Assembly: GCA_018712345.1 (NCBI GenBank)
Contig: DVHG01000012.1
Span: forward strand, 1 to 64,000
Source of the DNA: Candidatus Onthovicinus excrementipullorum
GTDB taxonomy: Bacteria > Bacillota > Clostridia > Oscillospirales > Acutalibacteraceae
DNA length: 64,000 nt
Direction of reading: 5' to 3'
Shown one piece after another: positions 9,470-19,459 of this stretch. The notes under the pieces are model-generated. The model searched no databases. It had not been told where the DNA came from and worked only from the letters and a program-made list of their open reading frames with translations. Every line of letters begins with the position of its first letter. The first letter of the stretch is position 1. Made by a program: the position numbers and the translations under genes.

Positions 9470-9500
9470 TGGATCCGCCGTTGTCCAAACGGCGGATCCA
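9470..9500. terminator. bidirectional terminator hairpin TGGATCCGCCG/CGGCGGATCCA
   Basis: 11-bp perfect arms between convergent spoIIR and lipoprotein genes. Confidence 0.7.
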
Positions 9501-9507
9501 CTGTCAT

Positions 9508-10368
9508 TTATGCGTCCTTCCAAACCGGCTCTCCGGTGGAGGAATTGATCTCATTATAACTGGGGACATTGAATTTCGGGCCCAGATACACGATCTGGAA
9601 GTTGTAGGCCTCCGTTTCCACGGTCATGGAGCTTCCCGCAATCTGTTCGTCCACATAGAGTACGATCTGAGAAATCTTTTCATATGCGATCTCAATCAAA
9701 ACGCGCTTGGAATTTGCCAGCACGGAGGGTTCGCCGTACTTTTCTTCATACCGTTTCAGGTAGTCATCACTCACCTTGAACTGCAGCTGGGTCACATGTC
9801 CCTTTTTGCTGATTTCAGCCCCGTCCGCGGTAAAGTCCATGTCCGCCACAGTCAGGTCCTGCAGACACTTGAGCTTTTCCGCAACGGAATACTGACTGAA
9901 CGCATCGGAATTATAGTACTCTTTGGCCGTCATTGGCTCTTTGGTTCTGGTGACGGTCCCATCCTCGGCGGTGACGGTCTCAAACAAATAGTCCTTTATT
10001 TCATCTTGGGCATTGATTCCGGAGGAGTGGCCGCAAATACTCTGGAATGTCTCCTTATCATTTTTCTTTTCAATCACCTGAATCCTCAGGGTAGTATATT
10101 CACCATTCTCATCCACCAGCGGGACATACTCTTTTTCGTCAATGTCGGAAAGAACGTTGACCTGCTTATAAATCGTATCTGCCGTGCGGTTGTCCGTCTC
10201 TTTCCAGTAGAAAAGATCACTCGCAAGTGAATTTTTCAGCGCTGTGTCCAGCGACATCTCAATTTCCTCCGTGGTGAGTGATGTGCTGCACCCGGAAAAG
10301 AGACTTAGGACAAGAGTGGCACACAGGGCTGTTCCAATAATTGCTTTGACTGTTTTTGCTGTTTTCAT
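9508..10368 (-). CDS. putative lipoprotein
   Basis: Signal peptide with LFSGCS lipobox; no family recognised. Confidence 0.75.
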   Translation of the reverse strand: MKTAKTVKAIIGTALCATLVLSLFSGCSTSLTTEEIEMSLDTALKNSLASDLFYWKETDNRTADTIYKQVNVLSDIDEKEYVPLVDENGEYTTLRIQVIEKKNDKETFQSICGHSSGINAQDEIKDYLFETVTAEDGTVTRTKEPMTAKEYYNSDAFSQYSVAEKLKCLQDLTVADMDFTADGAEISKKGHVTQLQFKVSDDYLKRYEEKYGEPSVLANSKRVLIEIAYEKISQIVLYVDEQIAGSSMTVETEAYNFQIVYLGPKFNVPSYNEINSSTGEPVWKDA

Positions 10369-10381
10369 TGCGGTCTCCTCC

Positions 10382-12529
10382 TCATGCCTCCGCCGTCTCA
10401 GCGCGGCGGCTCATGATCTCCTGATAGCGTTTTTCCATATCCGGCAGAATCGTCTTACTGATCTCATATTCGCGGACCAGATCTTTAGCGTTCAGGTAGA
10501 CCTTCAGCGTGTTGTGGTAAACATCAAGCTCCTTTTCAGCGGCCTTGATCGCCTTTGTGCGCGCTCGATTCTCTGCCGACGTTTTTGAAGGCATGTCAAT
10601 CGCCTGCTGGAGGCGGTTCTCATCCGGGACGACAATGCCGCTCGGATAATTTTTATGAATCATCCCAACCATTTTGAGAATTTGTTTAGCCTGCTTGACT
10701 GCTGCTTTTTTCTCACGGCGTTCTTCTGTAGAGGATGCCGGAAGCTGTTCCGCCTTGTTCAGGACACTGGCATCAAACTGGATCAGCTCATCCATCGGCA
10801 CTTGGGCGAGCTGATTGGCAAGGCGGACCCGTGCGAGCATTTCCGGCTTTTTAAACTTGTCGAGTTCATCGATCAGATAACGCGCGGCATCTTTTTCTAC
10901 CAACAGATGCTTAGCATCTTTCAGTGCACGTCTTGCCTTCTTTTTCTCCGACTTACCTTTTGCCGACCGTATGGCGGTGCGCAGGGCCTTAAAGTCCGGC
11001 TGCGGCGCATTGAGGAAGTCATAGGTCTCATTAATCCCTTGGATGGTCTCGACGACTCGTTCATCATCCAGGCAATCGTTTACGTAGTCGTCAAACAGGG
11101 CGCGGTATTCCAGCGCCTTGACAATATTACGGTGCTTCTCCACGGAGAGGCTGTAGAAGAAAAATGGGATCAGATTGAGCGCCGCACCAATGATAGAGAG
11201 CACACACAGCGTCCCAAAGAAGTTGTTACGGATCGTAGGATCAAAAAGAATATCGTAATTGGTGGTGACGCCCATACGCTCATAGAAGTAGGGGAGTACC
11301 AGGCCGCTGCTCAGTGTAAGAGGCAGCCCAATCATACCGGCAACGCCAAAGGCGAAATCCATTCGCTTGCCACTGATGTACTGCTGGTAGTCTTTGACCT
11401 CAGCGTGCATGACATTGTTGTAAACGATGGACAGCGCATTGACAAAGGCGTTGAGATAGTTGAAGAAAAAGAACAGCATTGGGATTTTAAACGAAAAGAG
11501 CATTCCAATAACAAAGGCGATATTTAACGTGTTATGCCATAGTAAGAGTTTGCGGTTTCCAAGCCATTTGAGCAGGAATGGTGTTGCGAACATTGCCAAG
11601 CCGGAGGCGGTGCCGGTAACGGTATTCATGATTCCGTACATGGTATAGTCCTGAGTGCCGTAGATGAAAATCCAGCTGAAGATTACACCCGTGGCGCCCT
11701 CAAGAAATCCGATCCATCCGGAAACCGTCCGGATCCACCAATGCTTGTTGCGGAAGATTTCCAGCGTTCCCTCAATAATATGAACCTTTTGGACATAGTT
11801 TTTGGAGGAAACAACACGCTCTTTACAGCCAAAAGCAGTAAAGAGATTCATTCCGACGCCAAGTGCCGCCACCGGGACCAGCACATAGCGATAGGTGTTG
11901 ATGTTGGTATAGCCGCCTGTCATGTCCGCCAAAATTGGGACGAAAAGCCCGGTCAACGTAGGAGCGAAGGAATAGATAATGCTGTTGATCGCGATGATTT
12001 TGGCCCGCTCAGCGGAATTTGAGGAGATGACGGTCTGGAGCTCATTATATGTATCCGTAAAGAGCGGAAGGACCATGGCAATCGAAATTGTAAAGAGAAA
12101 GGTGAGGATCAGCTTCTGCGTATAGGGGAGCGTGGGAACCGGCAGATAGATATAGAGTGCTGCCATCGCGATAATTGGGAAGCCCATAATCGCGATATAT
12201 GGACGGAATCGCCCCCACTTGGTGCGTGTGTTGTCCACAATCTTGCCGCGCAGGATTGTGAAAAAGATATTCAGCACGGTGGAAATCATGGACATATACT
12301 GGATATGCATCGGGGTGATGCCGATCGTGGAGCCGATCAGCGTGTTGCCCACGCTCAGGCCGAGATACCCAGTCAGTGCAGTTACAAACTGCTGCCCCAT
12401 CCCGCCGATACCGAGATTGACAATCTCCCGGTAGGACACCTGATTTTTTCCGCCGGGTTTTTTCCAGTGGTGGACAACATCTTTTACAACGTTGACCGCT
12501 AAATCTTTTCCCTCTCTGAATACGTTCAC
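10382..12529 (-). CDS. MFS transporter (glycoside-pentoside-hexuronide:cation symporter-like) with long charged C-terminal extension
   Basis: Multiple TM segments, GKIVDNTRTKWGRFRPYI motif typical of GPH family; last about 240 aa hydrophilic. Confidence 0.85.
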   Translation of the reverse strand: MNVFREGKDLAVNVVKDVVHHWKKPGGKNQVSYREIVNLGIGGMGQQFVTALTGYLGLSVGNTLIGSTIGITPMHIQYMSMISTVLNIFFTILRGKIVDNTRTKWGRFRPYIAIMGFPIIAMAALYIYLPVPTLPYTQKLILTFLFTISIAMVLPLFTDTYNELQTVISSNSAERAKIIAINSIIYSFAPTLTGLFVPILADMTGGYTNINTYRYVLVPVAALGVGMNLFTAFGCKERVVSSKNYVQKVHIIEGTLEIFRNKHWWIRTVSGWIGFLEGATGVIFSWIFIYGTQDYTMYGIMNTVTGTASGLAMFATPFLLKWLGNRKLLLWHNTLNIAFVIGMLFSFKIPMLFFFFNYLNAFVNALSIVYNNVMHAEVKDYQQYISGKRMDFAFGVAGMIGLPLTLSSGLVLPYFYERMGVTTNYDILFDPTIRNNFFGTLCVLSIIGAALNLIPFFFYSLSVEKHRNIVKALEYRALFDDYVNDCLDDERVVETIQGINETYDFLNAPQPDFKALRTAIRSAKGKSEKKKARRALKDAKHLLVEKDAARYLIDELDKFKKPEMLARVRLANQLAQVPMDELIQFDASVLNKAEQLPASSTEERREKKAAVKQAKQILKMVGMIHKNYPSGIVVPDENRLQQAIDMPSKTSAENRARTKAIKAAEKELDVYHNTLKVYLNAKDLVREYEISKTILPDMEKRYQEIMSRRAETAEA

Positions 12530-12565
12530 AGGAAAACCTCCGTTCTCAATTTGTTCATATATTAT

Positions 12566-12593
12566 GATATATTCGCGACATCACCAATGTCAA
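12566..12593 (-). promoter_or_regulatory. promoter TTGACA-16-TATATC for the MFS/lipoprotein operon
   Basis: Reverse complement of 12566-12593. Confidence 0.55.
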
Positions 12594-12746
12594 GATGCAT
12601 AATAATATAAAAAGAAAATAATATTTTCATACTTTTATCACAAAAAAATCATTAAACGTTCTGATAATATGAATATTGTTTTATTTAACGTGAATTTTGT
12701 CACACCAAGACCGAAAGAAAAAAAGGATATATTCGTCTGGATCAGG

Positions 12747-12774
12747 TTGCTTTTATCTGGAAAGGCGTTATAAT
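12747..12774 (+). promoter_or_regulatory. promoter TTGCTT-16-TATAAT upstream of glycerophosphodiesterase gene
   Basis: Matches sigma-A elements upstream of the ATG at 12811. Confidence 0.5.
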
Positions 12775-12810
12775 AGAGCTAAAGTGTTAACAGAGAGGGA
12801 TGTGAATCTA

Positions 12811-13551
12811 ATGATCAGGATCATCGCGCACCGCGGAGCGTGCAAGGCCGCCCCGCAGAATACGATTCCGGCGTTTGTCCGGGCGATTGAGATGGGGGCG
12901 GACGGCATTGAAAACGATGTCCATCTGACCAGAGATGGGTACGTCGTCATCTGCCACAACTATGAAATTGATGAGACCTCGGACGGCAAAGGGGATATAG
13001 CGGATTATACGCTGGAGGAACTGAAAAAATTTGATTTTGGCACCTATTTTTCGGAGGACTTTCAGGGGACGCGCATCCCAACGCTGGAGGAGTACCTTGA
13101 TGTAGCCGCTCCGCTGAAAGTGATGAATGTTGAGATTAAGCCGCCGCGTCAGAAGGGGTCTGCGATCGTGCGCCGCACAATCGAGATTGTACGGGAGCGC
13201 GGGATGCTGGACAAGCTCCTGATCTCCAGCTTTGACGAGGAGGTCATCAAGGAGGTCAAGGCGATTGATCCCAGCGTAAAGACCGGTTTCCTCTACTCCG
13301 TGGAGTCCCCGAATATTGAAAAGATCTATGAAGACCCGATCGGGTATACAGTGGCGCTCGGCGCGGACGCCGTTCATCCGCTCTGCTTTTTCCCGGATGA
13401 GGCATATATTAAAAAGGCGCACGAGCACGGCCTGATCGTCAATCCGTGGACGGTGGATGTTGAGGAGGGCATGCGCACCCTGCGTGACTGGGGCTGTGAT
13501 GGGATCATTACGGATGTCCCGGACCTGGCAGTCAAAACGCTGCGCGGCTGA
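12811..13551 (+). CDS. glycerophosphodiester phosphodiesterase
   Basis: MIRIIAHRGACKAAPQNTIPAF, ENDVHLTRDGYVVICHN. Confidence 0.92.
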   Translation: MIRIIAHRGACKAAPQNTIPAFVRAIEMGADGIENDVHLTRDGYVVICHNYEIDETSDGKGDIADYTLEELKKFDFGTYFSEDFQGTRIPTLEEYLDVAAPLKVMNVEIKPPRQKGSAIVRRTIEIVRERGMLDKLLISSFDEEVIKEVKAIDPSVKTGFLYSVESPNIEKIYEDPIGYTVALGADAVHPLCFFPDEAYIKKAHEHGLIVNPWTVDVEEGMRTLRDWGCDGIITDVPDLAVKTLRG

Positions 13552-13627
13552 TTGGCGGCAGAAAAAATCAAAGAGCGGGGGCGCCGGACGCGCCCCCCTG
13601 TTTTATGTGCTGGAGGAAGGACGTAAA

Positions 13628-14329
13628 ATGGCCCAGGAGCGGATACTGATCGTGGACGATGAGTGTGAGATCGCAGATCTGGTGGAGGTCTATTTAAAAA
13701 ACGAAGGGTATGCTGTCTGCAAATTTTACAACGGGACAGATGCGCTGCGCTGTATTGAGGAAGCTCCGCCGGATCTCGCCGTGCTGGATGTCATGCTGCC
13801 GGATGTTGACGGCTTCACCCTCTGCCGGAAGATCCGGGAAAAATATTTTTTCCCCGTCATTATGCTCACCGCCAAGGTGGAGGATCTGGACAAGATCAAC
13901 GGGCTGACGATCGGCGCGGATGACTACATCACCAAGCCGTTCAATCCGCTGGAGGTCGTGGCGCGGGTTAAGACGCAGCTGCGCCGGTATAAGCGCTATA
14001 ACGGCGGTACGGTACAGGTTCCGTCTGCGGCGGATGAGCACGATATCCGCGGCCTCCTCATCTGCAGGGGTACCCATAAGTGCAGCCTCTATGGGCAGGA
14101 GGTCCAGCTTACACCGCTGGAGTTCTCCATCCTCTGGTATCTCTGTGACCACCGGGGGCGCGTCGTCTCCTCGGAGGAGCTGTTTGAGGCGGTGTGGGGC
14201 GAGAAGTATCTGGATAACAACAACACCGTGATGGCGCATATCGCCCGCCTCCGGGAAAAGCTCCATGAGCCGGCGCGGAACCCGAAATTTATCAAGACAG
14301 TGTGGGGGGTCGGCTATACCATTGAATAG
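13628..14329 (+). CDS. OmpR-family response regulator (VanR-like)
   Basis: ILIVDDECEIADLVEVYLKNEGY receiver, LDVMLPDVDGF, winged-helix C-terminus. Confidence 0.92.
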   Translation: MAQERILIVDDECEIADLVEVYLKNEGYAVCKFYNGTDALRCIEEAPPDLAVLDVMLPDVDGFTLCRKIREKYFFPVIMLTAKVEDLDKINGLTIGADDYITKPFNPLEVVARVKTQLRRYKRYNGGTVQVPSAADEHDIRGLLICRGTHKCSLYGQEVQLTPLEFSILWYLCDHRGRVVSSEELFEAVWGEKYLDNNNTVMAHIARLREKLHEPARNPKFIKTVWGVGYTIE

Positions 14330-15428
14330 AAAGAACAGGAACCGCTTCAGGGGCGATCATACGGCCATCACGCGCAAGCTGCTGCTTCAGAGCATCGGGG
14401 AACTGATCGCCTATGTGGCGGCGCTTCTGATTTTTGCCCTTATCGGCTGGTTTATCTGCAGCCAATTCAGCTGGTATGGAGATGAACCGCTCTATCAGAT
14501 TCTGACGACTATTCGGGATTTTCTGCCGCAGATCATTGTGATTCTGGCGTTTGCAGGGTGGATCGGGATCACATACTATAACTTATCCAAGGCGACACGC
14601 TATCTGGACCTGATCGTGGAGGCGGCGGCACAGCTCACAGCACGCCGGAGCGATCCGATTCAGCTCCCGCCGGAAATCCAGGATGTGCAGAACAACCTGA
14701 ATCTGGTGCGCGAGCGCTCCCTGCGCAACGCCATGGCCGCCAAGGAGGCGGAGCAGCGCAAGAATGACCTGATCGTCTATCTGGCGCACGATCTGAAAAC
14801 ACCCCTGACCTCCGTGATCGGTTATCTGACGCTCCTGCGGGACGAGGGGCAGATCTCCGAGGAGCTGCGGCAGAAATACCTCTCCATCTCACTGGAGAAG
14901 GCGGAGCGGCTGGAGGACCTGATCAACGAGTTTTTTGAGATCACACGCTTTAATCTTTCCAACATTACTTTGGAGTACAGCAAAGTCAACCTGACACGCA
15001 TGCTGGAGCAGCTGACCTATGAGTTTAAGCCGATGTTTCTGGAGAAAAATCTGCACTGCAATTTGAACGTGCCGCCGGAGCTGGTGATCCGCTGCGATGT
15101 GAACAAGATGCAGCGCGTGTTTGACAACCTCCTGCGCAATGCGGTCAATTACAGTTTTGAAAACAGCGGGATTGATGTGTCCGCCGTTTTGCGGGACGGC
15201 CATGTGGCGATCACTTTTGTCAACAGCGGCAATACCATCCCGCCGGAGAAGCTCAGCCGCATCTTTGAGCAGTTTTACCGTCTGGACACGGCCAGGACGA
15301 CGGCGAGCGGCGGAGCGGGCCTTGGCCTTGCGATCGCAAAGGAGATCGTCGAGCGCCACGGCGGAACGATCACCGCCGCCAGCGGTCAGGAACGCATTGC
15401 CTTTACGGTGACACTGCCCGCCTCGTAA
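14322..15428 (+). CDS. sensor histidine kinase (VanS-like)
   Basis: TM segments, LAHDLKTPLTSVIGYL H-box, NLLRNAVNYS N-box, GAGLGLAIAKEIVERHGG; likely TTG start overlapping the regulator stop. Confidence 0.9.
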   Translation: MNRKNRNRFRGDHTAITRKLLLQSIGELIAYVAALLIFALIGWFICSQFSWYGDEPLYQILTTIRDFLPQIIVILAFAGWIGITYYNLSKATRYLDLIVEAAAQLTARRSDPIQLPPEIQDVQNNLNLVRERSLRNAMAAKEAEQRKNDLIVYLAHDLKTPLTSVIGYLTLLRDEGQISEELRQKYLSISLEKAERLEDLINEFFEITRFNLSNITLEYSKVNLTRMLEQLTYEFKPMFLEKNLHCNLNVPPELVIRCDVNKMQRVFDNLLRNAVNYSFENSGIDVSAVLRDGHVAITFVNSGNTIPPEKLSRIFEQFYRLDTARTTASGGAGLGLAIAKEIVERHGGTITAASGQERIAFTVTLPAS

Positions 15429-15488
15429 GAAAAAAGTAAGAATTTCATCATTAAACTGTCACTTCTCCGCTGGGAAAAACACAAATAT

Positions 15489-15540
15489 AACGTCTCTGAT
15501 TCCGGTATAATCCGTTTATATCGATCAGAGGCGTTTTTAT
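15489..15540 (+). terminator. 12-bp stem-loop with T-run, with TATAAT in the loop
   Basis: AACGTCTCTGAT (15489-15500) / ATCAGAGGCGTT (15524-15535), one G-U, followed by TTTATTTT; TATAAT at 15506-15511. Confidence 0.55.
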
Positions 15541-15558
15541 TTTAAGGAGTGTGCAGTA

Positions 15559-16383
15559 ATGGTTCAGCGGAATCAGTATTCAGGACAGAATAAAAAGAGA
15601 AGGGGGCGCAAGGGCCGATCCCTGCGGAAATGGCTGCTTGCCGGCGGCGCTCTGCTGGCCGCGGCGGTGCTGATCGGGTCACTCTTCCGCCCGGGCGGGC
15701 CGTTTGCGGAGGATGCCCTGGTCCCTGACGGGATCGCGGATTACGCCGGCCAGCATGATATTCCGGTATCGGAATGGCCGGACGAGCTGCTCAAGCTGTA
15801 TGATCAGAATCCTGAGGCGCGGGATTTTGTGCTGGGATATCCGGAAAACAGAGACCGCGAATTCACCATTGATCTGAGTGAATATGCGCACACGGACCAT
15901 GTTCCGCTGCTGATGCAGTGGGATGAGCGGTGGGGCTATACCCGCTACGCAGGCGAGCTCTTCGGCCTGTCCGGCTGCGGGCCGACCTGCCTGTCCATGG
16001 TGGCGATCTATCTGACGGGCGATACCAGCCTTGACCCTAAAAAGATGGGGGACTTCGCCGCGGAGAACGGCTATGTCTCCTGGGGCAACGGCACCTCCTG
16101 GACACTGTTTTCCGAGGGTGCGGCAGAGCTGGGGCTCGATTCCACCGAACTGCCGCTTGATGAACAGCGTATCGTCAGCAATCTGGAGGCCGGCAATCCC
16201 GTCGTGTGTGTCATGGGCCCCGGAGACTTTACGACAACCGGCCATTTTATCGTCCTGACGGGGTTGGAGGACGGTAAGTTTACGGTGAACGATCCCAATC
16301 GCCGTGCCAACTCGGAAAAGCTCTGGGGATATGATGAGATTAAAGACCAGATCCGTAACATCTGGGCGTTTCAAAGAAAGTGA
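15559..16383 (+). CDS. C39-family (Peptidase_C39_2) membrane-anchored cysteine peptidase
   Basis: N-terminal TM; LSGCGPTCLSMVAIYLTGD active-site Cys, TGHFIVLTG His region, VNDPN. Confidence 0.85.
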   Translation: MVQRNQYSGQNKKRRGRKGRSLRKWLLAGGALLAAAVLIGSLFRPGGPFAEDALVPDGIADYAGQHDIPVSEWPDELLKLYDQNPEARDFVLGYPENRDREFTIDLSEYAHTDHVPLLMQWDERWGYTRYAGELFGLSGCGPTCLSMVAIYLTGDTSLDPKKMGDFAAENGYVSWGNGTSWTLFSEGAAELGLDSTELPLDEQRIVSNLEAGNPVVCVMGPGDFTTTGHFIVLTGLEDGKFTVNDPNRRANSEKLWGYDEIKDQIRNIWAFQRK

Positions 16384-16514
16384 TAGGGAGGGGCTTTACC
16401 GCGCGATGTGCAGATTGCGGATTTAATAGTATCGGTGCTTTTATGAACGTCTTCCCCACGGAGAACAGAGGGGAGGGCTATTAAAGCCAAAAAACAGACG
16501 ACGGGATGGTCCTC

Positions 16515-16652
16515 AGTGATGGGTGCCGTTTTTGCACCCAAAAACTTTTGGACCTGCCGGCGGAAAAACAGTGCAGTCAAGGCCGCAGGGCGACGGGGCC
16601 GACCTCATGTCGCCTGTAACAAAGGACTCCTGTTTTTTCGCCGGCTTTTTCC
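16515..16652 (+). ncRNA. candidate structured RNA / dispersed repeat element
   Basis: GGGTGC/GCACCC hairpin, then GCCGGCGGAAAAACAG (16556-16571) pairing 15/16 with CTGTTTTTTCGCCGGC (16630-16645), inner GGCGAC/GTCGCC, 3' TTTTT. Confidence 0.4.
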
Positions 16653-16791
16653 TGTGGCGAAGAATATAGCTGTTAACAATACTGATCATTGTATTACAAT
16701 TTGAATTGCGCCTGATGCGCGCCGTTCCCAGTGTTCCCATCCGTCAGAATTGTGGTAAAATATCAATAAAGTACCTGAAGGAGGCCGTGCC

Positions 16792-17307
16792 ATGAATTTG
16801 ACAATCAGACAGGAAGTGCCACAGGATTATGACGCGATTTATCAGATGGTAAAGGCTGCTTTTGCCGGAGCCGAGCACAGTGACGGCAGCGAGCAGGACC
16901 TTGTCATGGCGCTGCGGGAAAGTGAAGCATATATCCCCCAGCTGGCGCTCGTCGCCCGGATCGGGGAGGAGATTGCGGGATTTATTATGTTTACACGCAT
17001 TGACATCGGCGGTCATCCGGCCCTGGCCCTGGCGCCGCTGGCCGTATCTCCGGCGTTCCAGCGGCAGGGGGTCGGGGCAGCCCTGGTGCGTGCGGGGCAC
17101 CGTGCCGCCGGGGAACTGGGCTTCTCCCATTCGGTCGTTTTGGGCAGTGAAAAATATTATCCCAGGTTCGGCTATGTTCCCGCATCGCGCATGGGGATCT
17201 ATGCGCCCTTTGACGTGCCGGATGATCATTTCATGGCTGTGCGCCTGCGGAAGGATGCCGCTCCTGTTCAGGGGGTGGTCCGGTACGATGCAGCCTTTGG
17301 CATCTGA
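16792..17307 (+). CDS. GNAT family N-acetyltransferase
   Basis: LAVSPAFQRQGVGAALVRAG acetyl-CoA binding motif. Confidence 0.9.
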   Translation: MNLTIRQEVPQDYDAIYQMVKAAFAGAEHSDGSEQDLVMALRESEAYIPQLALVARIGEEIAGFIMFTRIDIGGHPALALAPLAVSPAFQRQGVGAALVRAGHRAAGELGFSHSVVLGSEKYYPRFGYVPASRMGIYAPFDVPDDHFMAVRLRKDAAPVQGVVRYDAAFGI

Positions 17308-17392
17308 GCGGCGCAAAGCGTTTAAAATGCTCGCTTGATAAACAGCGCTCCAGATGATACAATATATAGTATTATCAAAAGGAGTGTTGTCG

Positions 17393-19459
17393 TTGGGGCG
17401 CAGAAAATGGAAAATCAAAAAACATGATAAGGAACTCGCCGCCGAACTCTCTGAGAGCTGCGGACTTGACGCCCTGACCGCACTGCTGCTCGTCACCCGT
17501 GGAATTACGACGGCGGAGGAGGCGCAGGCGTTCCTCTCCCGGGAGGCCGAACTGATTGATCCGTTTGAGCTGCGCGATATGGACCGCGCCGTGGAGCGGA
17601 TCACGCAGGCAGTGGATTCCGGGGAGCAGATCGTCGTCTACGGGGACTATGATGCGGACGGCGTGACGGCCAGCACGGTGCTGTACTCCTATCTGAGCAT
17701 GATCGGGGCCCAGGTGAGCGTGTATATCCCGGAGCGCGAGGCGGAAGGCTTTGGCCTGCATCGGGAGGCAATCGACGCCATTGCCGCACAGGGTGCAACG
17801 CTGATCGTCACGGTGGATAACGGAATTGCCGCCGTAGAGGAGGCCGCCTATGCCGGGAGTGTCGGAGTGGATCTCGTCGTCACGGACCACCACCTCCCCG
17901 GGGACACGCTTCCCAGGGCATATGCCGTGGTGGACCCCATGCGGCAGGATAATTTGTGTGCTTACCGCGGCTGGTGCGGCGTGGGCGTCGCGTTTAAGCT
18001 GATCTGTGCGCTGGAGGGGTCGGACGGCGCGGACCTGCTTGACGAGTACGCGGATATCGTCACGATCGGAACGATTGCCGATGTGATGGAACTGCGCGGG
18101 GAGAATCGCATGATTGTGCGGCGCGGCCTGGAACAGATCAACGCCGGTGTCCGCCGCCCCGGTGTCCAGGCGCTTCTGGAGTGTGCCGGGATGGGGGATA
18201 AGGAGATCGGGGCCACGGATATCGCTTTTGCGATCGCGCCCCGGATCAATGCTGCCGGCCGTATGGGCTCAGCCAAAAAGGCGTTCGAGCTGCTGATGTG
18301 CGATGACCCCGATCAGGCGCGCGAGCTCGCCGCCTCAGTCAATCACGATAACGCCGTCCGTTCGGAGATCCAGCGGAAGATGGTCCTCCAGGCACGGGAG
18401 CAGCTCGCGGGGCGGGCAGCCTTTGACCGTGTGCTCGTCGTGGCGGCGGAGGGATGGCATCAGGGCATCATCGGGATTGTCGCCGCCAAGCTGGCGGAGG
18501 AGTATGGGAAGCCCTGCTTTGCCGTGAGTATCGACGGGCAGAGCGCCAAGGGATCGGCTCGCTCAGCCGGTGTGCTCTCAATCTATGATGCGCTGTGCGC
18601 CTGCTCGGATGTGCTGGATCAGTACGGCGGGCACGCGGGAGCCGGTGGGTTCAGCCTGCGTGCGGACCGCATCGGTGAGCTGCGGGAGCGGCTCAACGCC
18701 TATGCCGCCGGGCACGGCGCCGGGGAGCCGGTGATGGAGATTGACTGCTGCCTGCGCCCGGCCTTCCTGCAGCTCCCCATCGTGGATGCAGTAAAGGTGC
18801 TTGAGCCCTTCGGCACGGGGAATCCCCAGCCCGTCTTTGGGATGCTGAAGGTACAGATCGACCGCATCGTCCCCCTGGGCAAGAACAGGAACCACCAGCG
18901 GATCACCTTCAGCCGGGATGGCGCTGTCTTTACCGCCATGTTTTTCCACCGCGAGGCGGACAGCTTTGAGTTCCGGCAGGGCGACTTGGCCGATGTGGCG
19001 TTTACCCTGGATAAAAGTACATATAATGGAGTGGAGAGGCTTGAGCTCCATATCAAGGATATGCGCCACTGTGATGAGCAGCAGGATGACACGCGCCGTG
19101 GGATCGACCTGTATGAAAAATATATGCGTGGGGAGAAGCTCACCCGGGAGGACGCCACCTATGCGCCCGCAAGCCGAGAGGCCGCAGTATTGATTTTCGC
19201 CTTTCTCAAAAAGGCGGGGGCATGGCACTGCGGCGCCGCGGAGCTCTCCTACCGGATCTGCTGTGCGCGCCAGTACCGGGGTATCACCTCCGGCACCGTA
19301 TTGATGGCGCTGGAGGCCATGGCCGAATCGGGGGTGGTCGTCGAAAGTGGCGGCTGTATCTCCCTTTCGGATAAAAAAGAGAAATCAGACCTGTTCCGCT
19401 CGCCGGTATTTCAGGCGATCGGGGCCGCAGGAAAGGATGGTGACACGGATGAAACTTGA
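17393..19459 (+). CDS. recJ: single-stranded-DNA-specific exonuclease RecJ
   Basis: VVYGDYDADGVTAS, DHH motif VTDHHLPGD; SD aaaaggag then TTG start. Confidence 0.92.
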   Translation: MGRRKWKIKKHDKELAAELSESCGLDALTALLLVTRGITTAEEAQAFLSREAELIDPFELRDMDRAVERITQAVDSGEQIVVYGDYDADGVTASTVLYSYLSMIGAQVSVYIPEREAEGFGLHREAIDAIAAQGATLIVTVDNGIAAVEEAAYAGSVGVDLVVTDHHLPGDTLPRAYAVVDPMRQDNLCAYRGWCGVGVAFKLICALEGSDGADLLDEYADIVTIGTIADVMELRGENRMIVRRGLEQINAGVRRPGVQALLECAGMGDKEIGATDIAFAIAPRINAAGRMGSAKKAFELLMCDDPDQARELAASVNHDNAVRSEIQRKMVLQAREQLAGRAAFDRVLVVAAEGWHQGIIGIVAAKLAEEYGKPCFAVSIDGQSAKGSARSAGVLSIYDALCACSDVLDQYGGHAGAGGFSLRADRIGELRERLNAYAAGHGAGEPVMEIDCCLRPAFLQLPIVDAVKVLEPFGTGNPQPVFGMLKVQIDRIVPLGKNRNHQRITFSRDGAVFTAMFFHREADSFEFRQGDLADVAFTLDKSTYNGVERLELHIKDMRHCDEQQDDTRRGIDLYEKYMRGEKLTREDATYAPASREAAVLIFAFLKKAGAWHCGAAELSYRICCARQYRGITSGTVLMALEAMAESGVVVESGGCISLSDKKEKSDLFRSPVFQAIGAAGKDGDTDET

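Noticed and set aside
16371-16740. Two small minus ORFs (69 and 75 aa)
   Set aside because: Lie over the structured intergenic element; low-complexity composition and no convincing SD.
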